A stretch of DNA of 13,329 nucleotides from Chloroflexi bacterium RBG_16_56_11. Its GTDB lineage: Bacteria; Chloroflexota; Dehalococcoidia; Dehalococcoidales; RBG-16-60-22. The first letter of the stretch is position 1; the number at the start of each line of letters is the position of its first letter. The notes beneath the pieces were generated by a model. It was not told the DNA's origin and searched no databases. It was given only the letters and a program-made list of their open reading frames with translations. Below, piece by piece: positions 1 through 6,879 of the stretch. The DNA lies in contig MGNQ01000020.1 of assembly GCA_001796865.1 (NCBI GenBank), forward strand, positions 8,804 through 22,132, written 5' to 3'. The translations under genes were made by a program, and so were the position numbers.

Positions 1-24
1 CTTGAAACAGGGGGTCTGCCGGTA

Positions 25-471
25 ATGGCCGCACAAAAAACTGACAAATATATCGTCACCGAAGTAAGAGCGGATAGACTGTTCCCCGGCGAGCAAAGCG
101 GGCTGGGCAAGAAGCCCGACTCCGGGCACGTCACGCCGACCCACGTGATGTGGCTGGACGGGGAAGTTATTCCCGGGGCTTTCTACTCGGAGAGCGTCTG
201 GATATGGCCGGATTGCGCCTCGGAAGAGCCGGCCGCCCGGGAGCACAAACATACCTTTACGGAGGTAATCACGTTTTTCGGGACGGACTTTAAGAACCCA
301 CGTGACCTGTGCGGGGAGGTGGAACTGTGGCTGGACGGTGAGAAGCACGTCATGACGAAGAGTTTTCTGGCCTATGTCCCGGCGGGGATGCTCCATTGCC
401 CGTTGATTGTACGCCGGGTAGACCGGCCTATCTTCCATTTTACCGTGGGACTTGGCGGTAAGTACCCCTAG
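25..471 (+). CDS. Cupin-fold protein, single unit (possibly the C-terminal part of a longer gene)
   Basis: A 148-residue protein with both cupin signatures. Motif 1 is HKHTFTE (H74, H76, E80) followed by a glycine, and motif 2 is PAGMLH (P119 to H124), so a full 3-His/1-Glu metal site is present. No enzymatic activity can be assigned; cupins of this size include dioxygenases, isomerases and plain ligand binders. It is clearly homologous to each half of the two-unit cupin at 9510-10460 (compare DRPIFHFTVGLGGKY with DRTIVHYSIGLAAAYK). Start choice: ATG at 25 is the first ATG, with only a weak purine stretch (ggggg) upstream, and the frame is open to the window edge. The gene could therefore begin earlier and be the second half of another double cupin. 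Its length matches one complete unit, which favours the ATG. It ends 15 bp from the convergent marR-like remnant. Confidence 0.75.
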   Translation: MAAQKTDKYIVTEVRADRLFPGEQSGLGKKPDSGHVTPTHVMWLDGEVIPGAFYSESVWIWPDCASEEPAAREHKHTFTEVITFFGTDFKNPRDLCGEVELWLDGEKHVMTKSFLAYVPAGMLHCPLIVRRVDRPIFHFTVGLGGKYP

Positions 472-492
472 CAAATAAATTAAACGCTAGGG
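466..492. terminator. Hairpin between convergent genes
   Basis: A perfect 7-bp inverted repeat (CCCTAGC at 466-472, GCTAGGG at 486-492) with a 13-nt A/T-rich loop. It contains the stop codons of both flanking genes: TAG at 469-471 on plus and TAG at 489-487 on minus. The position suits a bidirectional terminator, but there is no T-run after either arm, so function is inferred from position only. Confidence 0.4.
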
Positions 493-943
493 TTCGAGAA
501 GCGGCGGGATGTCCCATTCCGCGCCAAGCTCCTTGGTGGCCGCGGCAAACAAAACGGAAAGGCAGGTCCAGAGCTGCTCGCGTTGCCGCGCGGTTAACGA
601 GGACATGATACCGCGGATAAAGTCCGCCTGGACCACCCGGGAGCAGATAGCGCGGCCCTTAGGCGTAATCGATATCCTGACGATGTTCCCTCGTTTGTTA
701 TCCTTTCTTTTCCATCCGGATGATGAGCTCGGAGGCTGAGTGAGGTTCGAGGAAGAGCTGCCGCGCCAGGCTAGCCGGCGTAGTCCGGCCGTGGTATGCC
801 CAGATGTTCACCAGGGCAGCGGCCTGGTTGGGGTGAAGGTATTGTCCGAACTTTTTATGCCTGGCCTTAAATACCGCCGACCTCGTCTGGGAAAGCAGTA
901 GCCATAGCCGGTATTGCTCGTCCATGAATGGTAGTTCTTTCAT
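487..943 (-). pseudogene. MarR-family transcriptional regulator, frameshifted in the DNA-binding wing
   Basis: Reading leftward from ATG at 943, the frame encodes a MarR-type N-terminus and winged-helix core up to RMEKKG, then hits TAA near 698. The next frame continues the same family without interruption (NKRGNIVRISITPKGR, then a C-terminal helix) to TAG at 489-487. The total span is 3n+1 nt, so the reading frame is broken once. MarR proteins normally carry about six further residues between the recognition-helix end (RMEKKGL) and the DxxxRG wing. These are absent here, which suggests a small out-of-frame deletion rather than a single inserted base. The family binds palindromic operators as dimers and often represses a divergent operon, and this gene faces the FAD/Fe-S operon. 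The product would lack the wing and the C-terminal dimer helix. An assembly error remains possible. Confidence 0.85.
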
Positions 944-965
944 ATTGCTCCCCTATCGCTATCAG

Positions 966-994
966 ATATTAATCGCTTAACGACCGACTGTCAA
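966..994 (-). promoter_or_regulatory. Promoter of the marR-like gene
   Basis: On the minus strand TTGACA (994-989) is followed after 17 nt by TAATAT (971-966), 22 nt upstream of the ATG at 943. This is a near-consensus sigma70-type promoter in the correct place. An imperfect palindrome related to the one at 1067-1081 lies in its spacer, which suggests autoregulation. Confidence 0.75.
971..985. promoter_or_regulatory. Candidate second MarR operator (imperfect palindrome)
   Basis: The core TCGCTTAACGA (973-983) has the same TCG-5-CGA half-site spacing as the perfect palindrome at 1067-1081. It matches that site at 10 of 15 positions over 971-985. It sits between the -35 and -10 elements of the leftward promoter, where a bound repressor would block RNA polymerase. 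Inferred from pattern and position. Confidence 0.45.
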
Positions 995-1025
995 CTTTTG
1001 AAGAAAAAATCCGGGTCTTCTTACC

Positions 1026-1055
1026 TTGACATAGCACCGGCGAGACTGGCATAAT
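1026..1055 (+). promoter_or_regulatory. Promoter of the FAD/Fe-S operon
   Basis: TTGACA (1026-1031), an 18-nt spacer, then CATAAT (1050-1055). This is a near-consensus sigma70-type promoter about 50 nt upstream of the first gene's start at 1110. The predicted transcription start is near 1062, directly before the perfect palindrome at 1067-1081. Confidence 0.75.
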
Positions 1056-1066
1056 TGTTGAGCAAT

Positions 1067-1081
1067 AGTCGTATTACGACT
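1067..1081. promoter_or_regulatory. Candidate MarR operator (perfect palindrome)
   Basis: AGTCGTATTACGACT is a perfect 15-bp palindrome around a single central T. It begins about 6 nt after the predicted transcription start of the rightward operon and lies beside a divergent MarR-family gene. MarR-family operators are typically 15-20 bp dyads overlapping promoters, so this is the expected repressor site. There is no T-run after it, so it does not read as a terminator. Confidence 0.6.
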
Positions 1082-1109
1082 TTATCCATCCGTAAAAAGG
1101 AGGCCGGTG

Positions 1110-2570
1110 ATGGCTGAAAAGGGACTGGCCGGGATCGTCGGTGGCGGTAATGTCCTCCTTGAGACAGGAGTTCTCGATGGATATTCGCGAGACGCCAGCT
1201 TTTTATCCGGAGCCAGGCCCCGGTGCGTGGTCAGGCCGGGCAACGCCACCGAGGTGCAGGCCATCGTAAAGTGGGCCGGCGAAGCTCAGACGCCTTTAGT
1301 GCCGGTCAGTTCGGGCCCGCCCCATGCCCGGGGAGATACTGTTCCCGGGGTTGACGGCGCCGTCATTATTGATTTAAGCCGGATGAAGAAAATCATTCGT
1401 ATCGACCCCTGTAACAAAGTGGCCATGGTCGAACCCGGGGTGACCTTCGCCGAGCTCCAGCCAGCCCTGGCGAAAGAGGGCCTGTGCGCGTATATGCCCC
1501 TGGCCCCGCGGGCCGGCAAATCGGTGATAGGTAGCGTTCTGGAACGGGAGCCTGTAACCATGCCTTCCCACCACTGGGACAGTACCGATCCACTTCTCTG
1601 CGCTGAGGTTGTTTACGGGACCGGCGACCGGTTCAGAACGGGCGAGGCCTCCGGTCCGGATACGGTCGAGGAGCAGTGGGAGATGGGCCGCGTGCAATTG
1701 AATCCCTTCGGCCACAGCCATATCGACTTCCAGAGGTTCTTATCCGGGGCGCAGGGCACGATGGGCATCGTTACCTGGGCGACCCTGAAATGCTGTTACC
1801 TATCGCGATTAACCCGGGCGTGGCTGGTACCTTCGGAAGGACTTGGGTCTTTGATTGACTTGGCCTACCGGCTGTTGCGTTTCCGCCTCGGAGGTAAGCT
1901 TTTTATCCTGAATGCGACCAATTTGGCCTGTTTACTCGACATCGATGCCGCCGACATAAAACGGCGGCTGGCCGTTCTCCCGCCCTGGGTGCTCTTCGCC
2001 AGTTTCGAAGGCTACGGTACGCTGCCGGTAGAAAAAGCAGCCTACGAAGAAGCCGATTTTTTGAGGATGGCTAACGAGGTTGGCTTGAGTCCCCAGATAG
2101 CCATACCGGGCGCCAGCGCTGAGGAGCTTCTGCCGCTATTGTCCGGCCCGTCTCCCGAGCCTTATTGGAAGTCCCGGGCCAGGGGCGGTTTCCAGGATAT
2201 TTTTTTCCTGTCCACGTCCGACCGCGTGCCCGAGTTCTGTACAATCATTAGTAATCTGGCTGAAAGGAACAGGTACGCCCCGGAAGATATCGGCGTGTAC
2301 CTGCAACCCATCGTCCAGGGCACCGCCTGCCACTGCGAGTTTACTCTTTATTACCACCCGGATAAAGCCCTGGAGTCTGACGCGACCAGACTGCTGATGG
2401 ATGCCGCCTGTGAACAGATCCTCGCGAGCGGGGGATTTTTCTCACGGCCCTACCCTGCCTGGAAAAAGATCGCCTATCGCCGGGCTGCGAGCACGGCGGC
2501 GATACAGAAAAAACTCAAGCAGATATTCGACCCCGAAGGCATCCTCAATCCGGGCAAACTATGTTTTTAA
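1110..2570 (+). CDS. PCMH-type FAD-binding oxidoreductase (GlcD/GlcE-like)
   Basis: A 486-residue flavoprotein, probably one flavin subunit of a soluble 2-hydroxyacid-type dehydrogenase. The PCMH FAD-binding domain spans roughly residues 36-225, with a degenerate pyrophosphate loop (PVSSGPPHARGDTVPG, about 65-80) and the conserved GAQGTMGIVT near 213. A FAD-oxidase C-terminal domain ends in the diagnostic FDPEGILNPGKLC (473-485). Start: GGAGG at 1099-1103 lies 6 nt before ATG 1110; a GTG directly before it at 1107 would be too close to the ribosome binding site. It is the first gene of the rightward operon, 27 nt ahead of the Fe-S gene, with a strong promoter and palindrome upstream. The pyrophosphate loop differs from the usual glycine-rich GlcD sequence, so the substrate is open. 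Other options are an aryl-alcohol or sugar-acid oxidase-like subunit. Confidence 0.85.
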   Translation: MAEKGLAGIVGGGNVLLETGVLDGYSRDASFLSGARPRCVVRPGNATEVQAIVKWAGEAQTPLVPVSSGPPHARGDTVPGVDGAVIIDLSRMKKIIRIDPCNKVAMVEPGVTFAELQPALAKEGLCAYMPLAPRAGKSVIGSVLEREPVTMPSHHWDSTDPLLCAEVVYGTGDRFRTGEASGPDTVEEQWEMGRVQLNPFGHSHIDFQRFLSGAQGTMGIVTWATLKCCYLSRLTRAWLVPSEGLGSLIDLAYRLLRFRLGGKLFILNATNLACLLDIDAADIKRRLAVLPPWVLFASFEGYGTLPVEKAAYEEADFLRMANEVGLSPQIAIPGASAEELLPLLSGPSPEPYWKSRARGGFQDIFFLSTSDRVPEFCTIISNLAERNRYAPEDIGVYLQPIVQGTACHCEFTLYYHPDKALESDATRLLMDAACEQILASGGFFSRPYPAWKKIAYRRAASTAAIQKKLKQIFDPEGILNPGKLCF

Positions 2571-2597
2571 TTGTCGCCAAAGCGAGGAGGCAGTCTC

Positions 2598-3872
2598 ATG
2601 GCCTGGCAAGACTATACTCATGATATGCAGCGCTGCACCCGGTGCTCCTACTGCAAGTGGATACCTTATCGCTACATGCGGGACACCGGGTTCATGGAAG
2701 GCTGCCCTTCCGTATCGAGGTATCTCTGGCACGCCTATTCCGCCAGCGGAAAGTTCAACATGGCCTACTCTCTTTTGCAGAAAAGGATAGAAATCGACGA
2801 TATTTTCCTGGATGTTCTCTATAAATGCCAGATGGACGGTAGCTGTGATATTTCCTGCAAGGTACAACAGGATATCGAGCCTCTTCAATTAATGCAGGAG
2901 CTCCGGATAAAGTGCGTCGAGGACGGCCAGCTTGTCCCGGCCCACATGATAGTCATTGACGGTCTGAGAAAAGAAGACAACATGATGCAATCGAAAAAGC
3001 AGGACCGAGGGCGGTGGGTCGAGGGACTCGGTGTTAAGGACTTTACCTCGACCACCGCCGAAGTCATCTACCACGCCGGCTGCCGCTACTCTTTCGACCG
3101 GGATCTCTGGCCGGTAGCGCGGGGCGGACTACAACTACTATTGGACGCCGGGGTGGATGTCGGCGTCATGGGGGTAGAAGAGACCTGCTGCGGCGGGCGC
3201 GCCTACGAGCTGGGATATGCCGGCGAGCTGACCAAGTACGCCGAGCACCAGATAGAGACCTTCCGCACTACCAGCGCCAGGACGCTGGTCACGCCCTGCT
3301 CCGACTGCTACGCGTGTTTTAAAGTGCTCTACGATAAAATCGGGAAAAAGCCGGATATAGAGGTGTTGCATATTACTCATTATCTCGAACGGCTAATCAA
3401 AGAAGGCAAGCTCAGGCTCAAGAAAAAGGTCCCCATCAAGGTCACCTACCACGACCCCTGCCACCTGGGCAGGCTCGGCGAGCCCTGGGTGCACTGGCAG
3501 GGGAAAGAGTATAAGGTGATGGGGCAGATGATTGTCCACGACCCGCCCAAGAAGTTCCGCCGCGGCGCCGGCGGTGTCTACGAAACACCGCGTAACATTA
3601 TTAAAAGCATCCCCGGCCTGGACTTCGTCGAGATGTACCGGAGCAAGGAGTACGCCTGGTGCTGTGGGGCCGGCGGCGGAGTCATCGATGCCTACCCGGA
3701 CTATGCCGCCTGGACAGGCGCCGGGAGACTGAAAGAGGCCGAAGCGGTGGGGGCCGAGGCCATCGTCAGCGCCTGCCCCTGGTGCAAACGTAATTTTCTG
3801 GACGCCGCCGGGGAGACCGGAAATAAAATAGAGGTTCTGGACATCATCGAGCTGGTCCAGAGGGCTATTTAG
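2598..3872 (+). CDS. CCG-domain Fe-S oxidoreductase (HdrD/GlcF-like electron-transfer subunit)
   Basis: A 424-residue cytoplasmic protein, probably taking electrons from the flanking FAD subunits. The N-terminal ferredoxin-like part has C13-x2-C16-x2-C19 with C36-P37, and a second motif C77-x2-D80-x2-C83-x3-C87 in which Asp replaces the usual second Cys. Two CCG (DUF224) cysteine-rich domains follow: C162, C187-C188 and C234/C237, then C288, C355-C356 and C393/C396. This matches the architecture of HdrD, GlcF and LldE-type proteins, whose CCG repeats can hold a noncubane cluster. Start: GGAGG at 2586-2590 is 7 nt before ATG 2598; an in-frame TTG at 2571 lies before that site and is unlikely. 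No membrane segments are visible, so the terminal acceptor is unknown. Confidence 0.9.
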   Translation: MAWQDYTHDMQRCTRCSYCKWIPYRYMRDTGFMEGCPSVSRYLWHAYSASGKFNMAYSLLQKRIEIDDIFLDVLYKCQMDGSCDISCKVQQDIEPLQLMQELRIKCVEDGQLVPAHMIVIDGLRKEDNMMQSKKQDRGRWVEGLGVKDFTSTTAEVIYHAGCRYSFDRDLWPVARGGLQLLLDAGVDVGVMGVEETCCGGRAYELGYAGELTKYAEHQIETFRTTSARTLVTPCSDCYACFKVLYDKIGKKPDIEVLHITHYLERLIKEGKLRLKKKVPIKVTYHDPCHLGRLGEPWVHWQGKEYKVMGQMIVHDPPKKFRRGAGGVYETPRNIIKSIPGLDFVEMYRSKEYAWCCGAGGGVIDAYPDYAAWTGAGRLKEAEAVGAEAIVSACPWCKRNFLDAAGETGNKIEVLDIIELVQRAI

Positions 3873-3878
3873 GGTTGT

Positions 3879-3914
3879 CATTGCGAGCCCCGATAGAATC
3901 GGGGCGTGGCAATG
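3879..3914. repeat. REP-like imperfect palindrome inside the operon
   Basis: A nested inverted repeat: outer arms CATTGC (3879-3884) and GCAATG (3909-3914), inner arms CCCCGAT (3888-3894) and ATCGGGG (3898-3904), and an AGA loop. The form CATTGCGAG…GGCAATG resembles extragenic palindromic elements I recall from several environmental bacterial genomes. It fills the gap between the Fe-S gene and the next FAD gene. Folded in mRNA it could limit read-through or protect a 3' end. There is no T-run, so it is not a standard terminator. No second copy was seen in the window. Confidence 0.7.
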
Positions 3915-3962
3915 TCATTGAAGGGCGGGCAGGAAAATACTGCAAATACCGGAGGCACGACT

Positions 3963-5651
3963 ATGAAGCTGTCTAACGAAGAATATAAAGCCCTGGAGGC
4001 GACCGTCGGGCCGGAATATATTTCCCAGGAACCGGTCATCATGGACACCTATAACCAGGTCTGGGGCAACAAATTTTTCTTTGACGAAAAACACTCGGTC
4101 AGACCCGCCGCTGTGCTGCTGCCCGCCAGACCTAAGGAGATTTCGGAAGCCGTAAGGGTCTGCAACAGGTATAGAATCCTGTTCAAAGCCTTCTCCTCCG
4201 GTTTCGAATACCTGTCCCTGTCGCTGATGAACAGTAAAAGCATCCTCTTCGACCTACGCCGGATGAACCGCATTGTGGAAATCGATGAGAAGAACATGCG
4301 GGCGGTCGTCGAACCGTACGTGTCCGTATACCGGCTCCAGATGGAGGCGGCCAAAAAGGGTCTATTTACCGGCCGCATCGGTGTGGGTTACAGCGCCGGG
4401 GTCATCGCCGCCGAGTGCTGCCATCACGGTTGCCAGCACACCATGGTCTTTACCAGCGGCTACGGCCGCAACGTCCTGGGGGTCGAGTGGGTGCTGCCGA
4501 CCGGTGAAATCCTTAACGTGGGCACCGGCGAGGCCGGCAGTGACCTCTTTTCGGCGGATGGGCCGGGATTCAGCTTGCGGGGGGTCTTAAGGGGCCGGAC
4601 CGGCGCCAACGGTGGCCACGGCGTCATCACTAAAGCCAGCGTCAAGCTTTATCCCTGGTACGGCCCGAAACAATGGGACCATAAAAAACAGCCGGGCGAG
4701 GCGCTCTCGAAAGGTCAGCTCGAGAGCGTACCTGATGGGTATAAAGTGTTCGTGCCCACTTTCCAAAACCTGGACGACACGCTGAGCGCTTCGGAAGATT
4801 TATGCCGGGCGGAGATACTCTGTGCCTTCGGCATCGCTATCGTCGGGACGAACCCTTATTCGGAAGGTAACGATGAGGACTGGGCGATGATGCAAAAGAC
4901 GGCGGAGACAAGGGCGCGGGATATCGATCCTGCCGGAGGTGGAGTTTCGATAGCCAATTCAGTGGTGTGCGTCATCGGCTATCAGTCGCCGGGCGAAATG
5001 GAATATAAGGAAAAGTGCCTTCGGAAAATTGCCGAGCAATGGGGAGGGACCTTCTACGATAACCTGAACGAACCACGCGCCCTGGCCCGTGCTTTCGCCG
5101 ATATTATGTGGTCGAGCGGCGTGAACCTGCGGGCCACCGGCGATTTCCTGCCGTCATCGTCCAGCCCGGACGGCTCCCCGGAGATGCTCAAGCGGCTGGC
5201 GCTCCAGGAGGCGGAAATCAAGCGGCGCTACGAGCAGGCCGGGGCCTTCCTGACGCTAGGCAGCGGCGCCCGCATGGTCTCCTGGCGTCCGGAAGAGCAC
5301 CTTTCTATCGGGGCGCAGGGTATTTCCACCGCCCAGTATGACCCCTACGACCCCGCCTCGCTCCAGGCCGCCCGTAAATTCATCAACGAGATTTTCGATC
5401 CACGCGGGCAGTTCAACCGGTACGGCGTACCGTCGCGCGGCGGATGCCTCCAGATTGAACCGGTGACACATGTCCACCAGAACTGGGGACCCCGCTACGA
5501 TAACTACGATATGTGGCTCAGGAAAATCAAGAAAATGCTCGACCCCAACACGGTCGCTGACTGGACGGCCTACATCCCGCCGGAGTATCCCGACTCGCCT
5601 AAAGACGGCGATTATGTCCTCCCTTCATACGGGAAAGCAGAACAGCTTTAG
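3963..5651 (+). CDS. PCMH/VAO-type FAD-linked oxidoreductase, second flavin subunit
   Basis: A 562-residue protein with a PCMH FAD-binding domain over about residues 45-225, including LLPARPKEISEAVRVCNRY, the glycine-rich GRTGANGGHGVITKASVKLYP (211-231), and a long C-terminal substrate domain ending in LDPNTVADW. Overall it resembles the vanillyl-alcohol oxidase / 4-cresol dehydrogenase / GlcD superfamily more than the first FAD protein does. In that superfamily the enzyme oxidises phenolic alcohols, 2-hydroxyacids or related compounds by hydride transfer to FAD. Start: GGAGG at 3951-3955 is 7 nt before ATG 3963; the frame is open further upstream, but that stretch is the REP-like element. 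It is probably a partner of the preceding FAD and Fe-S proteins. The substrate is unknown, and I did not identify a covalent FAD-attachment residue. Confidence 0.85.
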   Translation: MKLSNEEYKALEATVGPEYISQEPVIMDTYNQVWGNKFFFDEKHSVRPAAVLLPARPKEISEAVRVCNRYRILFKAFSSGFEYLSLSLMNSKSILFDLRRMNRIVEIDEKNMRAVVEPYVSVYRLQMEAAKKGLFTGRIGVGYSAGVIAAECCHHGCQHTMVFTSGYGRNVLGVEWVLPTGEILNVGTGEAGSDLFSADGPGFSLRGVLRGRTGANGGHGVITKASVKLYPWYGPKQWDHKKQPGEALSKGQLESVPDGYKVFVPTFQNLDDTLSASEDLCRAEILCAFGIAIVGTNPYSEGNDEDWAMMQKTAETRARDIDPAGGGVSIANSVVCVIGYQSPGEMEYKEKCLRKIAEQWGGTFYDNLNEPRALARAFADIMWSSGVNLRATGDFLPSSSSPDGSPEMLKRLALQEAEIKRRYEQAGAFLTLGSGARMVSWRPEEHLSIGAQGISTAQYDPYDPASLQAARKFINEIFDPRGQFNRYGVPSRGGCLQIEPVTHVHQNWGPRYDNYDMWLRKIKKMLDPNTVADWTAYIPPEYPDSPKDGDYVLPSYGKAEQL

Positions 5652-5701
5652 CACCTCTTTCTCGAAAAATAGAATACGCTGCCGGCGAAATATTACCAAC
5701 C

Positions 5702-5730
5702 TTGCGCCGGATGGCCTTTTGGTTTAAGAT
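5702..5730 (+). promoter_or_regulatory. Weak candidate internal promoter
   Basis: TTGCGC (5702-5707), a 17-nt spacer and TAAGAT (5725-5730) lie in the 105-nt gap before the M24-fold gene. The -35 matches consensus at only 3 of 6 positions. A 6-bp CCGGCG/CGCCGG repeat (5682-5687, 5705-5710) overlaps it. Low confidence; the gene may simply be read from the upstream promoter. Confidence 0.25.
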
Positions 5731-5756
5731 ATCTTTGTCAAAGGCGGTCATATCTG

Positions 5757-6869
5757 ATGGGTATATCAAGGCAGGAGTTCGAGCGGCGCTACCGGGCTAT
5801 TCGCGCCCTGATGCAGCGCGATGGGCTGGACTGCCTCCTCGTCGCCGGGCTTCCGGATGATTTCAACCGGGGTAATATCCGGTACATCACCGGCTCGGGA
5901 AGGGGAGGGTGTTGCCTTTTCCCCGTTGAAGGTGTGCCGGTGTTCCTGACCGGTCCCGGCCAGGCGGCGGCCCCGAAGAACCGTAAGACCATCGAGGCCC
6001 TGGACCTGCTCCGCTTGAGTGAAACCACGGACGCCGCGGAACAGGCCGCCGCCGAGCTTTCCCGCATGTACCGCGGGGGTAAAGTCGGCATCGTTGGCAT
6101 GGGACTGGTTACCGTCCCCATGTACCTAAACGTGAAAGGGAAATTCGGAGATAAGCTCACTGATGCCGCGGGTATTTTCGAGCAGGTGCGGGCTGTAAAA
6201 AGCCAGGAAGAGATAGAGAAGATGCGGATAGCCGCCCGTGTGGCCGATAAAGTGTTCGAAGTGCTCGTGGATATGCTGCGCCCCGGTCTCAGCGACTACT
6301 CCGTCTACGCGGCGGTCAAAAAGACTATCTACGAGATGGGCTGCGACTATTCGTTTGACCTCATCGACGCTGAAGGTGCCAGGATGAACATGACTTTCTT
6401 CCCGACCGGTGAGCGGCTAAAAGCTCAGAGCACGCTATTCGTTGAAATCACCCCTGCCTTCGAAGGTTACTATGCCCAGCTGCCGGTAACGCTGCCAATC
6501 GGTAAATATCCCCCGGAAATCCGTAAAATGGTCTTCGTCTGGGAAGAGGCGAACCGGGCGGCCCTGGACATATTACACCCGGGGACGAAAGTGTCCGATT
6601 TATACCGAACGCTCGTGAGCATTGTGCAGCAGCACGGTTATGTATCGCCGCTGCGTCCCGGCCACGCCATAGGCTTGGATGCCCTCGATTTCTGGTCGAT
6701 TACAGGTAATAGTCCTGTCATCCTGCAGGCCGGCATGACGCTGGCCGTCCATCCCAGCATCATGACGCGGCCTGGCGCCGACGCCTGCGGTCTGGGGTAC
6801 ACCTACTTAATCACCGGGACCGGGGCGGAGAGGTTCAGTAAGGTCGAACTGGCCGGCCTGGTAGCCTGA
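5757..6869 (+). CDS. M24 (aminopeptidase P/creatinase-fold) protein lacking metal ligands
   Basis: A 370-residue two-domain protein. An N-terminal creatinase-like domain (about 1-140) is followed by the signature linker VRAVKSQEEIEKMRIAA (about 135-151) and a C-terminal pita-bread domain (about 150-370). Canonical M24 metallopeptidases use D, D, H, E, E. Here the corresponding positions read E230, Q241 (the same 11-residue spacing), H303 in PGHAIGLD, H332 in GMTLAVHP and about G347. Only the histidine survives, so a dinuclear metal peptidase is unlikely. Creatinase itself is a metal-free member that hydrolyses a C-N bond, so a metal-independent hydrolase or a structural protein is possible. 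Start ATG 5757 follows AAAGGCGG by about 9 nt. It lies 10 nt upstream of the next flavoprotein gene, implying co-expression and perhaps action on the same substrate. Confidence 0.85.
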   Translation: MGISRQEFERRYRAIRALMQRDGLDCLLVAGLPDDFNRGNIRYITGSGRGGCCLFPVEGVPVFLTGPGQAAAPKNRKTIEALDLLRLSETTDAAEQAAAELSRMYRGGKVGIVGMGLVTVPMYLNVKGKFGDKLTDAAGIFEQVRAVKSQEEIEKMRIAARVADKVFEVLVDMLRPGLSDYSVYAAVKKTIYEMGCDYSFDLIDAEGARMNMTFFPTGERLKAQSTLFVEITPAFEGYYAQLPVTLPIGKYPPEIRKMVFVWEEANRAALDILHPGTKVSDLYRTLVSIVQQHGYVSPLRPGHAIGLDALDFWSITGNSPVILQAGMTLAVHPSIMTRPGADACGLGYTYLITGTGAERFSKVELAGLVA

Positions 6870-6879
6870 GTCGTTCGGT

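Noticed and set aside
690..720. Programmed ribosomal frameshift in the marR-like gene
   Set aside because: There is no clear slippery heptamer at the junction, and residues normally present in the wing are missing. A deletion or sequence error explains it better.
1067..1081. The palindrome as a transcription terminator or attenuator
   Set aside because: The stem is short and AT-rich, a single central base is too small for an RNA loop, and no T-run follows. Its promoter-proximal place fits an operator better.
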